Positions 1 to 9,031 are shown, counted from the first letter of the stretch. The stretch: DNA of 64,000 bases from Vampirovibrio chlorellavorus (GCA_001858525.1 LAPX01000005.1:177387-241386), one strand, 5' to 3'. Numbers and translations are program-made. The notes: generated from the sequence alone by a model not told the origin.

Positions 1-707
1 TGTTTCTGTTCCAGGGCTGGATCGGCCGCGTCATCCGATGTCGCAGTTACTTCTTTCCGCCCTTTGACCATGCGATCATCCCGCTGCATTTCCAGAAAGT
101 AATAGGAGAAAATCAGTGAAGCGATTCCCAGAATCACCCCGGCCCGGGCTGCAAAGCGAATGGTCAATTCCCCTTGCAGAAAAGAGTTCACCGCAAAAAT
201 CAAATCACACAACGCCACCAGAACGGTCATTCCTAAAATGAGATAAATTAGGAATTTTCGGATAAAGGATTCTCGCTTTTCAGGATAACGCTCCAGCGCT
301 TGCTGGGTAAATCGCTCCAAAAAGAAAAAGGCAGGAACAACCACGATTAATTGGGCCAGCCCCCATTGAAAACTGCGACTGCCAATTCTTGACGAATAAT
401 AAATGGTATCCACATCGGGAAACCAGTGTTCAATTAATTCAAAACACAAAGTGCCAAAGGCAAAAGCAATTAAATTGAGTGTCACAAAGGTCAATAAATA
501 AACAAAAAAATCGCGGGCAATTTGGTGTGCCTGCAAACGCGCGGCCGGAATGGGCACGCCAAAGGGATCAACGCCCGTAAATTGCTCCAGTGTTTTTTGA
601 ACAATACCCAGGGCCCAACCCGATTGGGTCAGTGTTTCCGCAATCTGTTCTTTGGAGGCTCCCTTGGCCAAGGCCTCTTTAATATACTGTCTCAGCTCTA
701 ACGACAT
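1..707 (-). CDS. DUF5671-like integral membrane protein, C-terminus outside window
   Basis: The reading frame is open from ATG at 707 down to base 1, so the C-terminus lies outside the window. The first ~35 residues form a short helical segment (MSLELRQYIKEALAKGAS, then KEQIAETLTQSGW), a small domain often placed before membrane regions. About four hydrophobic stretches follow, including VYLLTFVTLNLIAFAFGTL and QLIVVVPAFFFLERF, and a charged region with RMVKGRKEV near the window edge. This layout resembles DUF5671 proteins; that name is inference from pattern. Function is unknown. It is upstream of, but separated by a terminator from, the accC end, and reads in the same direction as accC. Confidence 0.6.
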   Translation of the reverse strand, partial: MSLELRQYIKEALAKGASKEQIAETLTQSGWALGIVQKTLEQFTGVDPFGVPIPAARLQAHQIARDFFVYLLTFVTLNLIAFAFGTLCFELIEHWFPDVDTIYYSSRIGSRSFQWGLAQLIVVVPAFFFLERFTQQALERYPEKRESFIRKFLIYLILGMTVLVALCDLIFAVNSFLQGELTIRFAARAGVILGIASLIFSYYFLEMQRDDRMVKGRKEVTATSDDAADPALEQK

Positions 708-748
708 GGAACCTCACACATACTTGGAATGGTATTCAATAACCCTGT

Positions 749-795
749 AAAAAATCCCACCCTGATTATAAAAGTATAAAGCAAGGCGGGATTTT
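749..795 (-). terminator. Rho-independent terminator after accC
   Basis: On the minus strand an AAAATCCCGCC arm pairs with GGTGGGATTTT (one mismatch) around a ~23-base loop and runs into six T residues. It begins 18 bases beyond the accC stop codon, so it most likely ends the efp-accB-accC transcript. Confidence 0.75.
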
Positions 796-812
796 AAATT
801 AGATTTGGCAGG

Positions 813-2159
813 TTATGCCAGGGCGTGCCGGGCGATAAAGTCAGTGTACACTTCCTTGCCATCAATAAAGTGCGGGTTGTCCATCAGTTTAATGTGGAAA
901 GGAATGGTGGTTTTAATACCGGTGACCGCGTATTCGTTGAGGGCACGCTTCATGCGGGCAATGGCCTCTTCCCGATCAGCGCCCCACACAATCAGTTTGG
1001 ATACCAGGGAATCGTAATACGGCGGGATTTTGTAGCCAGGGTACACATGGCTATCCACACGCACGCCCGGACCACCGGGGGCTACATAGCCGTCAATGGG
1101 GCCGGGGCAAGGCATAAAGTTCTTATCCGGGTCTTCGGCGTTAATGCGGCATTCAATGGCATGGCCCCGCAGCACCACGTCATCCTGAGTAAAGCGCAGC
1201 GGTTCGCCCGCAGCTACCCGAATCTGTTCCTTCAGCAGGTCGATGCCGGTAATCATCTCGGTCACCGGGTGCTCAACCTGAATCCGGGTGTTCATTTCCA
1301 TAAAGTAGAAGTTCAAATCGCTGTCGCACAGCAATTCGATGGTGCCAACGCCCTCATAACCAATTTTGCGGATGGCTTTGAGGATGATATTACCCACCCG
1401 CTCCCGGATTTCGGGAGTAACCACGGGGCTGGGGCCTTCTTCCAGCAGTTTTTGATGGCGGCGCTGGATGGAGCAATCCCGTTCACCCAGGTGAACCACG
1501 TTGCCGTACTGGTCGGCCAACACCTGAAACTCCACGTGGCGTGGGTTGATGACAAACTTCTCGATGTAAACCTCATCGTTGCCGAAAGCGGCTTTGGCTT
1601 CAGCTCGAGCCATTTCCAGCTGAGTTTCCACCTCGTCTTCGCTTTTTACAAGGCGCATGCCCTTACCGCCGCCGCCTGCGGTGGCTTTAATGATGATGGG
1701 ATAGCCCGCATGCTTGGCCCAGCCTTTGACCAGCTCGGCATCGGCAATGGTGCCATCCAAACCGGGAACCACAGGAACGCCCACATCGGCCATGGTTTTC
1801 TTGGCGGTGGCCTTGTCGCCCATCATGCGAATCATGTGGGCAGACGGGCCGATGAACTTGATTTGGTGATCGGCGCAAATTTCAGCAAAGGCTGCGTTTT
1901 CGGCCAAAAAGCCGTAGCCGGGGTGTATGGCATCCGCACCTGACATCAGCGCCACGCTCATGATGTTGGGCACGTTCAGGTAGCTTTTGGCAGATTGAGC
2001 CGGACCCACGCAATAGGCCTCATCGGCCAACTGGACGTGTAAACTGTCTTCATCAGCCTGAGAGTAAACGGCAACGGTCTTGATGCCCAGTTCATGACAG
2101 GCACGGATAATGCGAAGCGCAATTTCGCCCCGATTGGCAACGAGCACCTTGTTGAACAT
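813..2159 (-). CDS. accC: Acetyl-CoA carboxylase, biotin carboxylase subunit
   Basis: AccC carries out the ATP-dependent carboxylation of biotin on BCCP (AccB), the first half-reaction of cytosolic malonyl-CoA synthesis for fatty acids. The 448-residue length is that of the family. The N-terminal [20 protein letters not shown] is the diagnostic biotin carboxylase start, the ATP-grasp glycine loop reads [10 protein letters not shown], and the catalytic region contains [14 protein letters not shown]. The gene lies 88 bases after accB and is last in an efp-accB-accC run closed by a terminator. Nothing is missing or odd. Confidence 0.97.
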   Translation of the reverse strand: MFNKVLVANRGEIALRIIRACHELGIKTVAVYSQADEDSLHVQLADEAYCVGPAQSAKSYLNVPNIMSVALMSGADAIHPGYGFLAENAAFAEICADHQIKFIGPSAHMIRMMGDKATAKKTMADVGVPVVPGLDGTIADAELVKGWAKHAGYPIIIKATAGGGGKGMRLVKSEDEVETQLEMARAEAKAAFGNDEVYIEKFVINPRHVEFQVLADQYGNVVHLGERDCSIQRRHQKLLEEGPSPVVTPEIRERVGNIILKAIRKIGYEGVGTIELLCDSDLNFYFMEMNTRIQVEHPVTEMITGIDLLKEQIRVAAGEPLRFTQDDVVLRGHAIECRINAEDPDKNFMPCPGPIDGYVAPGGPGVRVDSHVYPGYKIPPYYDSLVSKLIVWGADREEAIARMKRALNEYAVTGIKTTIPFHIKLMDNPHFIDGKEVYTDFIARHALA

Positions 2160-2247
2160 GCGGTACGTTTCCTTTAATCGCTTTGCTAATGATGTACAAG
2201 TAAAGACAAACGGATGCCGGGAATTGATCCGTGGTGATGAGGCGCCG

Positions 2248-2748
2248 TTAAGCGGGCTCCACCAGCAGCAGCACTTGGCCGAATTCCACGGGCTGACCGT
2301 TCTCTACCATGATGCGGGCCACCTTGCCGGAGACTTCCGATTCCAGCTCGTTCATCATCTTCATGGCTTCAATGATGCAAACCGTTTGTCCTTTTGACAA
2401 GGCCTGGCCTACAGCCACAAATGGCGGAGAGTCCGGAGATGGGGCTGCATAGAATGTACCGACCATGGGGGCGGTAATTTTAATCAGCTTGTCATCCGCA
2501 GAGGCCTGTTTGCTGGCTTCGGTGGCCACGGTGTGTGAGGAAACCGCTGGCAGTTCAGCCATAGGCTGCGGTGCCGAGGGGGTATATACCACCTGTTGAG
2601 GGGCTGGCTGGTGCAACATGGGTTGAATGTTGTAACCCGGCAGCTTGATGGTCACACTTTTGTCGCCATCGGCCACAATTAGCTCGGCCAGCTTTTTTTC
2701 CAGGGCTAAATCGGCTAATTCACGAATTTTTTCGGTATTAATGTCCAT
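2248..2748 (-). CDS. accB: Acetyl-CoA carboxylase biotin carboxyl carrier protein
   Basis: This is the BCCP subunit that carries biotin between the carboxylase (AccC) and carboxyltransferase sites. The 166-residue protein has an N-terminal helical region ([19 protein letters not shown]), a Pro/Ala-rich flexible linker (residues ~42-80) and a C-terminal biotinyl-lipoyl domain. The EAMKM motif places the biotinylated lysine at residue 130, and the domain opens with [15 protein letters not shown] as usual. It starts 13 bases after the efp stop with AGGTGA as a likely ribosome site, so efp and accB are probably cotranscribed. Confidence 0.96.
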   Translation of the reverse strand: MDINTEKIRELADLALEKKLAELIVADGDKSVTIKLPGYNIQPMLHQPAPQQVVYTPSAPQPMAELPAVSSHTVATEASKQASADDKLIKITAPMVGTFYAAPSPDSPPFVAVGQALSKGQTVCIIEAMKMMNELESEVSGKVARIMVENGQPVEFGQVLLLVEPA

Positions 2749-2761
2749 GATGTACTGTCAC

Positions 2762-3319
2762 CTATACCCGATCCAGATATTTGTTGTCGCGTGTGTCCAC
2801 ACGAATAGTGGTTCCAATCTCTACGAAGAAGGGAACGTTGACCACAGCACCGGTTTCTAGGGTGGCCGGTTTGGTGCCGCCTTGGGCCGTGTTGCCTTTT
2901 TCCGCCGGTGGGGTGTCTACCACCTTTAATTCCACGTGAGACGGAATATCCACGCCAATGATCTTGGTGCCGTGGAAGAGCACGTGCACGTTCATTTGTT
3001 CTTTCAGGTACTTCACACCGTCGCCAATGGCGGCTTTAGGAATGGCCACCTGATCAAAGGTGGAGGTGTTCATAAAGGTGAACTCTTCACCATCGGTGTA
3101 CAAAAACTGCATTTCGTTCTTTTCCAGGTGAGCAGTTTCAACTTTTTCGCCAGCCCGGAAGGTTTTTTCCAGTACCTGACCCGTTTCCACGTTCCGCAGC
3201 TTGCTACGCACAAAGGCAGCGCCTTTTCCCGGTTTCACGTGCAAAAATTCCACAATCTGCCAGAGGTTGGTGTCTACGATAATGGTTAAACCGGTTTTAA
3301 AGTCGTTACTGGAAATCAT
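2762..3319 (-). CDS. efp: Translation elongation factor P
   Basis: EF-P binds between the P and E sites of the ribosome and relieves stalling on polyproline. The 185-residue length and three-domain layout fit the family. The tip loop of domain I reads HVKPGKGAAF, so a lysine sits at the position that is post-translationally modified in many bacteria; no modifying enzyme is seen in this window. Several proteins here are extremely rich in Pro (the Thr-Pro mosaic protein and the Pro-rich protein near 57.5 kb), which makes EF-P dependence plausible. The order efp-accB-accC resembles cyanobacteria. Confidence 0.96.
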   Translation of the reverse strand: MISSNDFKTGLTIIVDTNLWQIVEFLHVKPGKGAAFVRSKLRNVETGQVLEKTFRAGEKVETAHLEKNEMQFLYTDGEEFTFMNTSTFDQVAIPKAAIGDGVKYLKEQMNVHVLFHGTKIIGVDIPSHVELKVVDTPPAEKGNTAQGGTKPATLETGAVVNVPFFVEIGTTIRVDTRDNKYLDRV

Positions 3320-3385
3320 TTCAGTCTTTATTCCCTATTCACTGATAAGTTTTGGGGGAGCCGGTAACTCGGTAACGCTGGATGG

Positions 3386-3414
3386 AACGGGCCTCCCCGA
3401 AAGGCCTTCCCGTT
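3386..3414. other. Inverted repeat in the efp/tsaE divergent spacer
   Basis: The spacer between the divergent efp and tsaE genes (3320-3556) contains AACGGG pairing with CCCGTT, with an inner GGCCT/AGGCC arm. There is no T-run on either side, so it is not a simple terminator. It lies 67-95 bases upstream of efp and could be in the efp leader. The rest of the spacer shows no ORF; a weak promoter-like stretch precedes tsaE near 3500-3530. The role is unknown. Confidence 0.3.
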
Positions 3415-3556
3415 GAACCAACAGGCACCAAAATAACACGCACACGCGAGAATTTACTAGATTACCCGGCTCAAGTCGCGGAATCAAGCAGGCTTCTGTT
3501 TGATTCCAGATTGGTATAAGGTTACCATATCCATAGCACTTTCAAAGACTTAAAAT

Positions 3557-4078
3557 ATGGCCGTTCTCCCCTATCAATCCTCACTTCTGATTCCTTCTTT
3601 GGCTGACTTGGCCTCGTTTTGTGAGGCCTTGGCTCTATTTTTAAAGCCCGGCGATGTCTTGGCACTGGATGGGCCATTGGGCGCTGGAAAAACCACACTG
3701 AGTCAGAACCTGTTACGGGTTTTGGGGGTTCAGGAGCCGGTTAACAGTCCCACGTTTGTGCTGATGAATGAGTACACCAGCACCTGCTGCCCGGTGGTGC
3801 ATGTGGATCTATATCGGCTGGGGCCAGAACGGGCGGACTCGTTGTCCCATGAGCTTACCACCATTGCTGATGAAGGCCGTTCTTTGTTGCTGGTGGAGTG
3901 GGCCTGTTATGGGGATTTCTTGCAAGAATTGGTCACTATTCAGATTGCCATTCAGCCGGTTTGGGACGAGGCTGAGCCAGAAGCCCCTGACTCCCGGGGC
4001 CATGAGCAACGGCGTGTGGCACTTGCGGCCAATCGACTCTTGCCTGAAGCCTTGCGTCGTTTTGAGGTGTCCTGCTGA
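3557..4078 (+). CDS. tsaE: tRNA t6A synthesis ATPase TsaE
   Basis: TsaE is the small ATPase that works with TsaB and TsaD in making N6-threonylcarbamoyladenosine at position 37 of ANN-decoding tRNAs. The 173-residue protein carries a P-loop at residues 39-47 (GPLGAGKTT), followed by the family signatures VNSPTFVLMNEY and VVHVDLYRLG and the later LLVEWACYG segment. It overlaps tsaB by one base (TGATG-type junction), which points to translational coupling. It is divergent from efp. Confidence 0.93.
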   Translation: MAVLPYQSSLLIPSLADLASFCEALALFLKPGDVLALDGPLGAGKTTLSQNLLRVLGVQEPVNSPTFVLMNEYTSTCCPVVHVDLYRLGPERADSLSHELTTIADEGRSLLLVEWACYGDFLQELVTIQIAIQPVWDEAEPEAPDSRGHEQRRVALAANRLLPEALRRFEVSC

Positions 4079-4755
4079 TGGGGCCTGAGACGATACTGAA
4101 TAATGAAACGGTGCTGCATTTGGACACCACCACGGCTCAGTTGCATGTGGCCCTCAGCCAGGATGGCCGCTTTCTTTTTGAGCAGTGCTTGCCTTGTGAA
4201 TCTCATCGCTATCATTCGGCCATGTTGGTTCCGGCCATTCAGGAGTTGCTAAAATCGGCTGGCTTGTCCGTGAACGCTTTAACTGCTTTGGCCGTTAATC
4301 AGGGGCCAGGGAGCTTTACCGGCATTCGGACCGGGGTTATTACTGCCCGTACCATGGCTCAGTTTTTGAAGGTACCGGTCTATCAGTTCAATGCTTTTGA
4401 ACTGTTAGCCGCTCAGCACGATGCCCCTGTGGCCGTTTATCTAGATGCTTTACGGGGGCGCGCTTATCACGCCCATCTCCAAATCGAGCCATCGGGCACC
4501 CGCTACCAACAGGCTCCCACGCTGGTTCAACTGGAGGCGGCGGCTTTACCGGATGCGGATACCCTGTGTATCATCTCGCCGGGCTTGGCTGAATCTTTTT
4601 CGGGTCGTTCTGTTCACCTTATCGCTGAGGATTGGCGCCCTCAGGCCACCATGCTCCGTTTGATGGGACAAAATCCCGCTGCATATCGGCAGGACTGGTC
4701 TGCGGTGCGGCCACTTTATATTCAAGAGCCCAGCATCACCTTGAAAAAGAAATAA
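4078..4755 (+). CDS. tsaB: tRNA t6A synthesis scaffold protein TsaB
   Basis: TsaB is the non-catalytic partner of TsaD and TsaE in t6A tRNA modification, an ASKHA-fold protein. At 225 residues it matches the family. The N-terminal HLDTTTAQLHVAL strand and the conserved NQGPGSFTGIRTG loop are diagnostic. Its ATG overlaps the tsaE stop codon by one base. tsaD itself is not in this window. Confidence 0.93.
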   Translation: MGPETILNNETVLHLDTTTAQLHVALSQDGRFLFEQCLPCESHRYHSAMLVPAIQELLKSAGLSVNALTALAVNQGPGSFTGIRTGVITARTMAQFLKVPVYQFNAFELLAAQHDAPVAVYLDALRGRAYHAHLQIEPSGTRYQQAPTLVQLEAAALPDADTLCIISPGLAESFSGRSVHLIAEDWRPQATMLRLMGQNPAAYRQDWSAVRPLYIQEPSITLKKK

Positions 4756-4883
4756 TTTCAAATTTCCGAATAACAAACTAATCTCTTGTCTTGCTCTTTC
4801 TAGCCGACTGGCTACCGACTTTTGGGGCTTATGGAAACGTTTTTTTAGAACTAGAATGAACTCGTTGTCGGAGAAAACGCTGT

Positions 4884-4918
4884 ATTTTCAGTGTGATTCG
4901 GGGTCAACCCCTGAAAAT
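4884..4918. other. Stem-loop upstream of the small membrane protein gene
   Basis: ATTTTCA (4884-4890) pairs with TGAAAAT (4912-4918), and an inner GGGG/CCCC arm (4900-4903 and 4908-4911) closes on a TCAA loop. There is no T-run, so it is not a terminator. It ends 27 bases before the start codon at 4946, so it may lie in that gene's leader or bind a regulator. Confidence 0.45.
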
Positions 4919-4945
4919 TACTTTCTGGAATGTGAGGGTTAATTT

Positions 4946-5098
4946 ATGTTGTGGTCGATTTTTGCCGTTTTATTGGTGCTTTGGCTTTTAGGTATGGTGA
5001 CTAATTACACAATGGGCGGCTTTATACATATTTTGCTGGTTGTTGCCATTGCTGTTTTCCTGATCCGAGTTATTGGAGGGGGTAAAACACACGTTTGA
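4946..5098 (+). CDS. Lmo0937-family small membrane protein (50 aa)
   Basis: This 50-residue gene reads MLWSIFAVLLVLWLLGMV, then TNYTMGGFIHILLVVAIAV, then FLIRVIGGGKTHV: two hydrophobic helices with a Thr/Gly turn. This is the pattern of the lmo0937-family (DUF5670-like) membrane proteins, which are widespread in bacteria and often next to stress genes; their biochemical role is unknown. GAGGG sits eight bases upstream as a ribosome site. It lies 84 bases before dps in the same direction, so both may belong to a stress or stationary-phase regulon (inference). Confidence 0.75.
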   Translation: MLWSIFAVLLVLWLLGMVTNYTMGGFIHILLVVAIAVFLIRVIGGGKTHV

Positions 5099-5182
5099 AT
5101 AATAGTTTAAGCATTTAATTACGTTCAAACACGCTTTTTGAAAGGGCGTGCCAAATAATAGTTGCAAGGAGGAGAGAGACAC

Positions 5183-5695
5183 ATGGCGACAAGTTCCAAG
5201 CTATCTACGAAAAGCGGGCTCCACGATTCTCACATCGATATTTCCGAGCCCACCCGCAGCCGGGTGATTACTCTGCTGAATCAATCGTTGGCCACCACTG
5301 TGGACCTGTACACCCAGCTGAAGCAGGCCCACTGGAACGTAAAAGGGACTGGTTTTTATCAGTTGCACACCTTGTTTGATGATATTGCCGAAGAAGTGGA
5401 AGCCTTCGTGGATCTGATAGCGGAACGCCTGACCGCACTGGGAGGGACTGCCTTGGGGACGGCTCGCATTGCCGCGCAGCAATCGCTTTTACAGGAATAC
5501 CCGCTAGACGTGTTCTCCGGCCCTGAGCACATCAAGGCCTTGGTCAGTCGTATGGCGCTCTATGCCGGTCATATCCGCTCAGCCATTGATACCTGTGATG
5601 GCTTGGGCGAGCCTACCAGCACCGATTTGTACACGCAGGTTTCCAGATCTGTGGATAAACAGTTGTGGCTGCTGGAAGCGCATCTTCAGGCCTAG
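5183..5695 (+). CDS. dps: DNA starvation/stationary-phase protection protein Dps
   Basis: Dps forms a 12-subunit ferritin-like shell that oxidises and stores iron and protects DNA from hydrogen peroxide. The start is ATG 5183, because AGGAGG stands at 5167-5172; a longer TTG-started reading would run through that ribosome site. The 170-residue protein shows the helix pattern and the intersubunit ferroxidase residues in KQAHWNVKG (His) and TLFDDIAEEVEAFVDLIAER (Asp and Glu). The N-terminal ~25 residues contain several Lys and Ser. A strong terminator follows at 5731. Confidence 0.93.
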   Translation: MATSSKLSTKSGLHDSHIDISEPTRSRVITLLNQSLATTVDLYTQLKQAHWNVKGTGFYQLHTLFDDIAEEVEAFVDLIAERLTALGGTALGTARIAAQQSLLQEYPLDVFSGPEHIKALVSRMALYAGHIRSAIDTCDGLGEPTSTDLYTQVSRSVDKQLWLLEAHLQA

Positions 5696-5730
5696 TGGCT
5701 TTGCTTTGAAATTAAAACGCCTGAAAAAAG

Positions 5731-5760
5731 AAATAACCGCATTCCCTGCGGTTATTTTTT
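5731..5760 (+). terminator. Rho-independent terminator after dps
   Basis: AAATAACCGCA pairs with TGCGGTTATTT around a short TTCCC loop, followed by a run of T. It lies 36 bases after the dps stop codon. Between here and 5998 there is only AT-rich sequence, with a TTGACA hexamer near 5812 as a possible promoter element. Confidence 0.85.
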
Positions 5761-5998
5761 TGGACGTTTTAATTAAGGAAGGAAAGAAGAAGAGAAAGTA
5801 ATCCGAACCGATTGACAAGGTTTAAATACCCTGGACTCGACTGCTAAAAACAGAAGACTTTTAAATTTTAACGTTTCTTCATAAAGGCTCCGTAATTATC
5901 GTGGAAAAGCTTTTTTGCCTGCTTTTGCTTTACACTGCTCTCAAGTATTTCTGCCGCACGATACAATTCGACAATTTCGCCCAATTTGAGGGGCAGAC

Positions 5999-6265
5999 AT
6001 GAACACTAGATTCAATAATATATGCTATACGCCATCGACCTCTCTACAAAGTTCAGTCAAAAAGCCTGAATCAAGTATCTTAGTTCGATTTGGCCAGTCA
6101 AGAAACAAATCACAACCGAACACGAAAACTGAAAAGTTGACGTGGACGGAAGTGGTTGTTTATGTGCTTGGGACTATTGGTACTCTTTTTTCACAAGTCT
6201 TTGCTTTTATTTTTCTGCCTCTTGAAATGATTTACAATTTTTTAAAAAATAAAAAAAAGTGTTAA
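5999..6265 (+). CDS. Small single-helix protein with N-terminal VRFG motif
   Basis: This 88-residue protein is not recognised. It has a Ser/Thr-rich N-terminus, a VRFGQ motif at about residue 29, a polar Lys/Gln-rich stretch, and one long hydrophobic segment (VVVYVLGTIGTLFSQVFAF, continuing into FIFLPLEMIYNFL) ending in a Lys cluster and a terminal Cys. GAGGGG six bases before the ATG supports the start. Base composition is markedly more AT-rich than its neighbours. The (V/L)(K/R)FG motif recurs in the proteins at 43323 and 57137 and in variant form at 11563, which suggests a shared signal (inference). Confidence 0.6.
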   Translation: MNTRFNNICYTPSTSLQSSVKKPESSILVRFGQSRNKSQPNTKTEKLTWTEVVVYVLGTIGTLFSQVFAFIFLPLEMIYNFLKNKKKC

Positions 6266-6443
6266 AAGTATTCTCGGCTCAGGAGTATTTGCTTTGTGGT
6301 GGCTGAACATAGCGCTGCCCTTGGGCTTTGTGTTATATAAAGGTAGTTTTTACCCCAAAATTCTGAACGTGCCCTGTCCCCGGTGCGTTGAACAGATTTT
6401 CGTGATCGCTCCGTGTTAAGCACCATAAAGGAACCAACCGGCC

Positions 6444-7724
6444 ATGACCACCCTTTCTCAAGCCCAATCCGCTGATTTTAGCGTGAAAAGCCTTTATTCT
6501 GACTACTGCGCCAATATGGAAACTTACATCATGTTCCGCATTGCCGCCCGGGTGGTGGAGTTGACCCCGGAACTGGAGAAAAAAGGCCGGGCCCCCATTA
6601 AAATGAGCATCGGCGCCCCCACCGTGGAGCCCCCCAAAGTCCTGCTGGATTATTTCATCAAAACGTTGTCCGAGCCCAATATCCATACCTATTCAGTTCC
6701 CAAGGGCGAAAAATTTCTGCTGGACGCCATTGCCCAACGCATGAAAAGTCGCTTTGGCGTGGATGTGAATCCGGCCACCGAAGTGACCTCGGTCATCGGC
6801 TCCAAAGAAGGCTTGGCCAATATGTTCCGGGCCATCATCACCCCTCGCCTGGACAAGAAGGAACAAGACATCATCCTGACCCCGGACCCCGGCTACGCTT
6901 CCTATGTGGATGCCATTGAAGTGGCTGGTGGGCACAGTTACCCCACCCCCTTAAACCTGGAAAACAACTACCTGCCGGATTTGGATGTGGCCGTTGAGAA
7001 TCTGAAAAAGGATGGCTTTGACCCGGCTCGTCTGAAAGCGGTAATTATCAATTACCCCAGCAACCCCATTGGGGCCACCGCTCCCTTCAGCTACTATGAG
7101 AAGGTGGTTGAATTTGCCCGCAAGCACCGTATTTTGGTCATTAGCGACGTGGCTTATTCCGAGATGTACTTTGAGGGCCAGGAAGCCCCGCACAGTATTC
7201 TGGAAGTGGCCGGGGCCAAGGAGCTCTCGATTGAATTCCACAGTTTGAGCAAGCCTTATGCCATGACTGGCTGGCGGATTGGGTTCGCGGTGGGTAACGC
7301 CGATGCCGTGGGTATTTTGGCCAAGATGAAAGGCACCATGGACAGCGGTATTTTCCGCGCCGTGCAAAAGGCGGCTGCCTTTGCCTTAACCAGCCCTGAA
7401 TGCGATGCCTACATTAAAGAGTGCAATAAAATGTACGCGGAAAACCAGAAGCTGATGGTGGCTGGGTTCAAGCGTCTGGGCTGGCCCGTGGAAGAGCTTA
7501 ACCCGCCCAAGGCCACCTTTTACCTGTGGTTGCCTATTCCCCGCAATTACACCTCCTGCGAGAAATTTGCCGCCGATGTGCTGGAGAAGTCCGGGGTGGT
7601 GCTGGTACCCGGTACCGCCTTCGGTAAAACCGGTGAAGGCTTTGTTCGCTTATCGCTGGTAAACCCCAAGCATGAATTGGAAGCGGTTATTGACCGCATG
7701 GAAACGGACGGCTTCCTCTACTAG
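6444..7724 (+). CDS. Class I/II PLP aminotransferase (LL-diaminopimelate aminotransferase-like)
   Basis: This is a fold-type I aminotransferase of 426 residues. The PLP-lysine motif is SLSKPYAMTGWRIGFAVG; other family marks are the NYPSNPIGA loop, the ISDVAYSEMYF aspartate-tyrosine segment and FVRLSLVNP with the carboxylate-binding Arg. The overall sequence resembles the LL-diaminopimelate aminotransferase / alanine-aspartate aminotransferase branch, so lysine and peptidoglycan precursor synthesis is the best guess. Because hppD lies 3 kb downstream, use as a tyrosine aminotransferase cannot be excluded; substrate is not decided by sequence. AAGGA stands 11 bases before the ATG. Confidence 0.85.
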   Translation: MTTLSQAQSADFSVKSLYSDYCANMETYIMFRIAARVVELTPELEKKGRAPIKMSIGAPTVEPPKVLLDYFIKTLSEPNIHTYSVPKGEKFLLDAIAQRMKSRFGVDVNPATEVTSVIGSKEGLANMFRAIITPRLDKKEQDIILTPDPGYASYVDAIEVAGGHSYPTPLNLENNYLPDLDVAVENLKKDGFDPARLKAVIINYPSNPIGATAPFSYYEKVVEFARKHRILVISDVAYSEMYFEGQEAPHSILEVAGAKELSIEFHSLSKPYAMTGWRIGFAVGNADAVGILAKMKGTMDSGIFRAVQKAAAFALTSPECDAYIKECNKMYAENQKLMVAGFKRLGWPVEELNPPKATFYLWLPIPRNYTSCEKFAADVLEKSGVVLVPGTAFGKTGEGFVRLSLVNPKHELEAVIDRMETDGFLY

Positions 7725-7741
7725 TCTGATGAACCGATTCA

Positions 7742-7776
7742 AAAGCCCGCTTTTCCTGATGGGAGAGGCGGGCTTT
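7742..7776 (+). terminator. Probable terminator after the aminotransferase
   Basis: AAAGCCCGC pairs with GCGGGCTTT, and the inside extends as TTTTCC against GGGAGA around a TGAT loop. The tail is CTTTCCCCATTTT rather than a clean T-run, so efficiency is uncertain. Confidence 0.65.
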
Positions 7777-7910
7777 CCCCATTTTGCAAAAAAGAATTTG
7801 AATGGTGGATGTACTGTCCCCAAAGGCTTTGTATAATAAAAAAGAGGCTTTTAGTAAAAACTTCCCCAAAGAAATTTCCCCCAAAAAAATTCCAAGGAGT
7901 ACCCTTCGGT

Positions 7911-8387
7911 ATGGCATCCCTTCAGCCAGCCCCACAATCGCGCTATCACCAGGAAGCAGGCACGTTTCTCTCTACCATGGGGGAAATGGCGCCCCAGGTT
8001 GGTTTGGATTATTCGGTCGAAAGCTTGCAACGGCTGGATCAGTTCATTAGCGAGCATTTTGATAGTAACAGCACCCAACAGGCCAGCGAAACTTTGTTAC
8101 TGCGGGTGGGCAGCTACCTGGGAGAAGTCATTATCCGCCATTTGGGCGGTTACTGGAATGAATCCGGTCAGCCAGAAATTAACGAAGTAGGCCCCATTTC
8201 GGCGATTCATCCGTTGGAGAAGGCCAAATTGCGGTTTCAAAACGGCAAGGTAGACTCCCTGTCTTGGTATTATCACGCCCTGGCCAAACAAGCCTACGAG
8301 GAAGACTCGAAGGAAATGACGCCCAAGGCTGCCATGTCCGGAGAAGATGGCTTGTTGGGCCTGTTTAAAGGCATCTTCAAGAAATAA
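7911..8387 (+). CDS. Uncharacterised soluble protein (158 aa)
   Basis: I start this at ATG 7911, where AAGGAG lies 11 bases upstream; the longer reading from 7809 runs through a low-complexity Lys/Pro stretch. The protein has no membrane segment or signal. Its core (YSVESLQRLDQFISEHF, then LLLRVGSYLGEVIIRHLGG with a following Trp) resembles the small DUF3806-like fold in which a YLGE helix precedes a Gly-Gly-x-Trp turn; this is a pattern resemblance only. The C-terminus ends in GLLGLFKGIFKK, an amphipathic basic helix that could bind a membrane. It converges on the NUDIX gene eight bases away. Confidence 0.65.
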   Translation: MASLQPAPQSRYHQEAGTFLSTMGEMAPQVGLDYSVESLQRLDQFISEHFDSNSTQQASETLLLRVGSYLGEVIIRHLGGYWNESGQPEINEVGPISAIHPLEKAKLRFQNGKVDSLSWYYHALAKQAYEEDSKEMTPKAAMSGEDGLLGLFKGIFKK

Positions 8388-8395
8388 GAACGCGC

Positions 8396-9031
8396 TTAAT
8401 CGAAATCGGTGGGGCGATGGGGATCGTGGTAATGCTGAAAGAGCATGGTGATTTGCTCGTGGGTAATGCGATGACTGGAGAGTTCTGGTAAGTCGTGCGG
8501 GCTGAAAAAGCCTACCCCTTGGGATTCCAGACCGGTGGAAATCTCACCGCTCACAATCTCACAGTGCATAAACACCTTGTAAATATGGTAGGGCGATGCC
8601 GGGTGCGGATAGAATTTTTTATCCAGCATGGCTAGCATTTTAACCGGTTTTACAATCAGCCCAGCTTCTTCCTGCACTTCTTTGGCGGCCACCTCAGCAG
8701 GGCTCAAGCCAATATCGGCCCAGCCACCGGGAATGGTCCAGCGTCCATCCCACTTTTCCTGCACCATCAACAGCTTGCCTTCCTGAAAGACCACCCCACG
8801 CACGTCCACTTTGGGGGTTAAATAACCCACTTCATTGGCAAATAGCGCCTCAATGCGGGAAGTATCCAGCTGGGCAAAGTCGGCCATCATCTCCACGCTC
8901 AGCTTCAGTAGCACTTCATAGCGCTCCAGGTCGAAGGGATCCTTGGCGTAGGTCAGCCCCCAACGGGCAATGGCGTGGACTTGCTTGATCCACTCCAGCC
9001 AGGGGTGCGCATCTGCCACGGGACGGGTCAC
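8396..9031 (-). CDS. NUDIX hydrolase with N-terminal helical domain
   Basis: NUDIX enzymes cleave nucleoside diphosphates linked to another moiety, for example ADP-ribose. The 211 residues comprise an N-terminal helical domain (residues ~1-65) and a NUDIX fold opening with VDVRGVVFQEGKLLMVQEK. The NUDIX box reads GGWADIGLSPAEVAAKEV followed by QEEAGL: the second half REUXEEXGU is kept with Lys for Arg, and the first Glu is shifted, as in the ADP-ribose pyrophosphatase-like subfamily with a GGWAD signature. It starts with GTG at 9031, overlapping the hppD stop codon by one base, so translation is probably coupled to hppD. Substrate is unknown. Confidence 0.88.
   Translation of the reverse strand: MTRPVADAHPWLEWIKQVHAIARWGLTYAKDPFDLERYEVLLKLSVEMMADFAQLDTSRIEALFANEVGYLTPKVDVRGVVFQEGKLLMVQEKWDGRWTIPGGWADIGLSPAEVAAKEVQEEAGLIVKPVKMLAMLDKKFYPHPASPYHIYKVFMHCEIVSGEISTGLESQGVGFFSPHDLPELSSHRITHEQITMLFQHYHDPHRPTDFD

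Noticed and set aside
825..1943. 372-residue plus-strand ORF opposite accC
   Set aside because: accC is certain on the other strand; the antisense protein has no family pattern.
3386..3414. Terminator in the efp/tsaE spacer
   Set aside because: No T-run on either strand and both genes read away from it.
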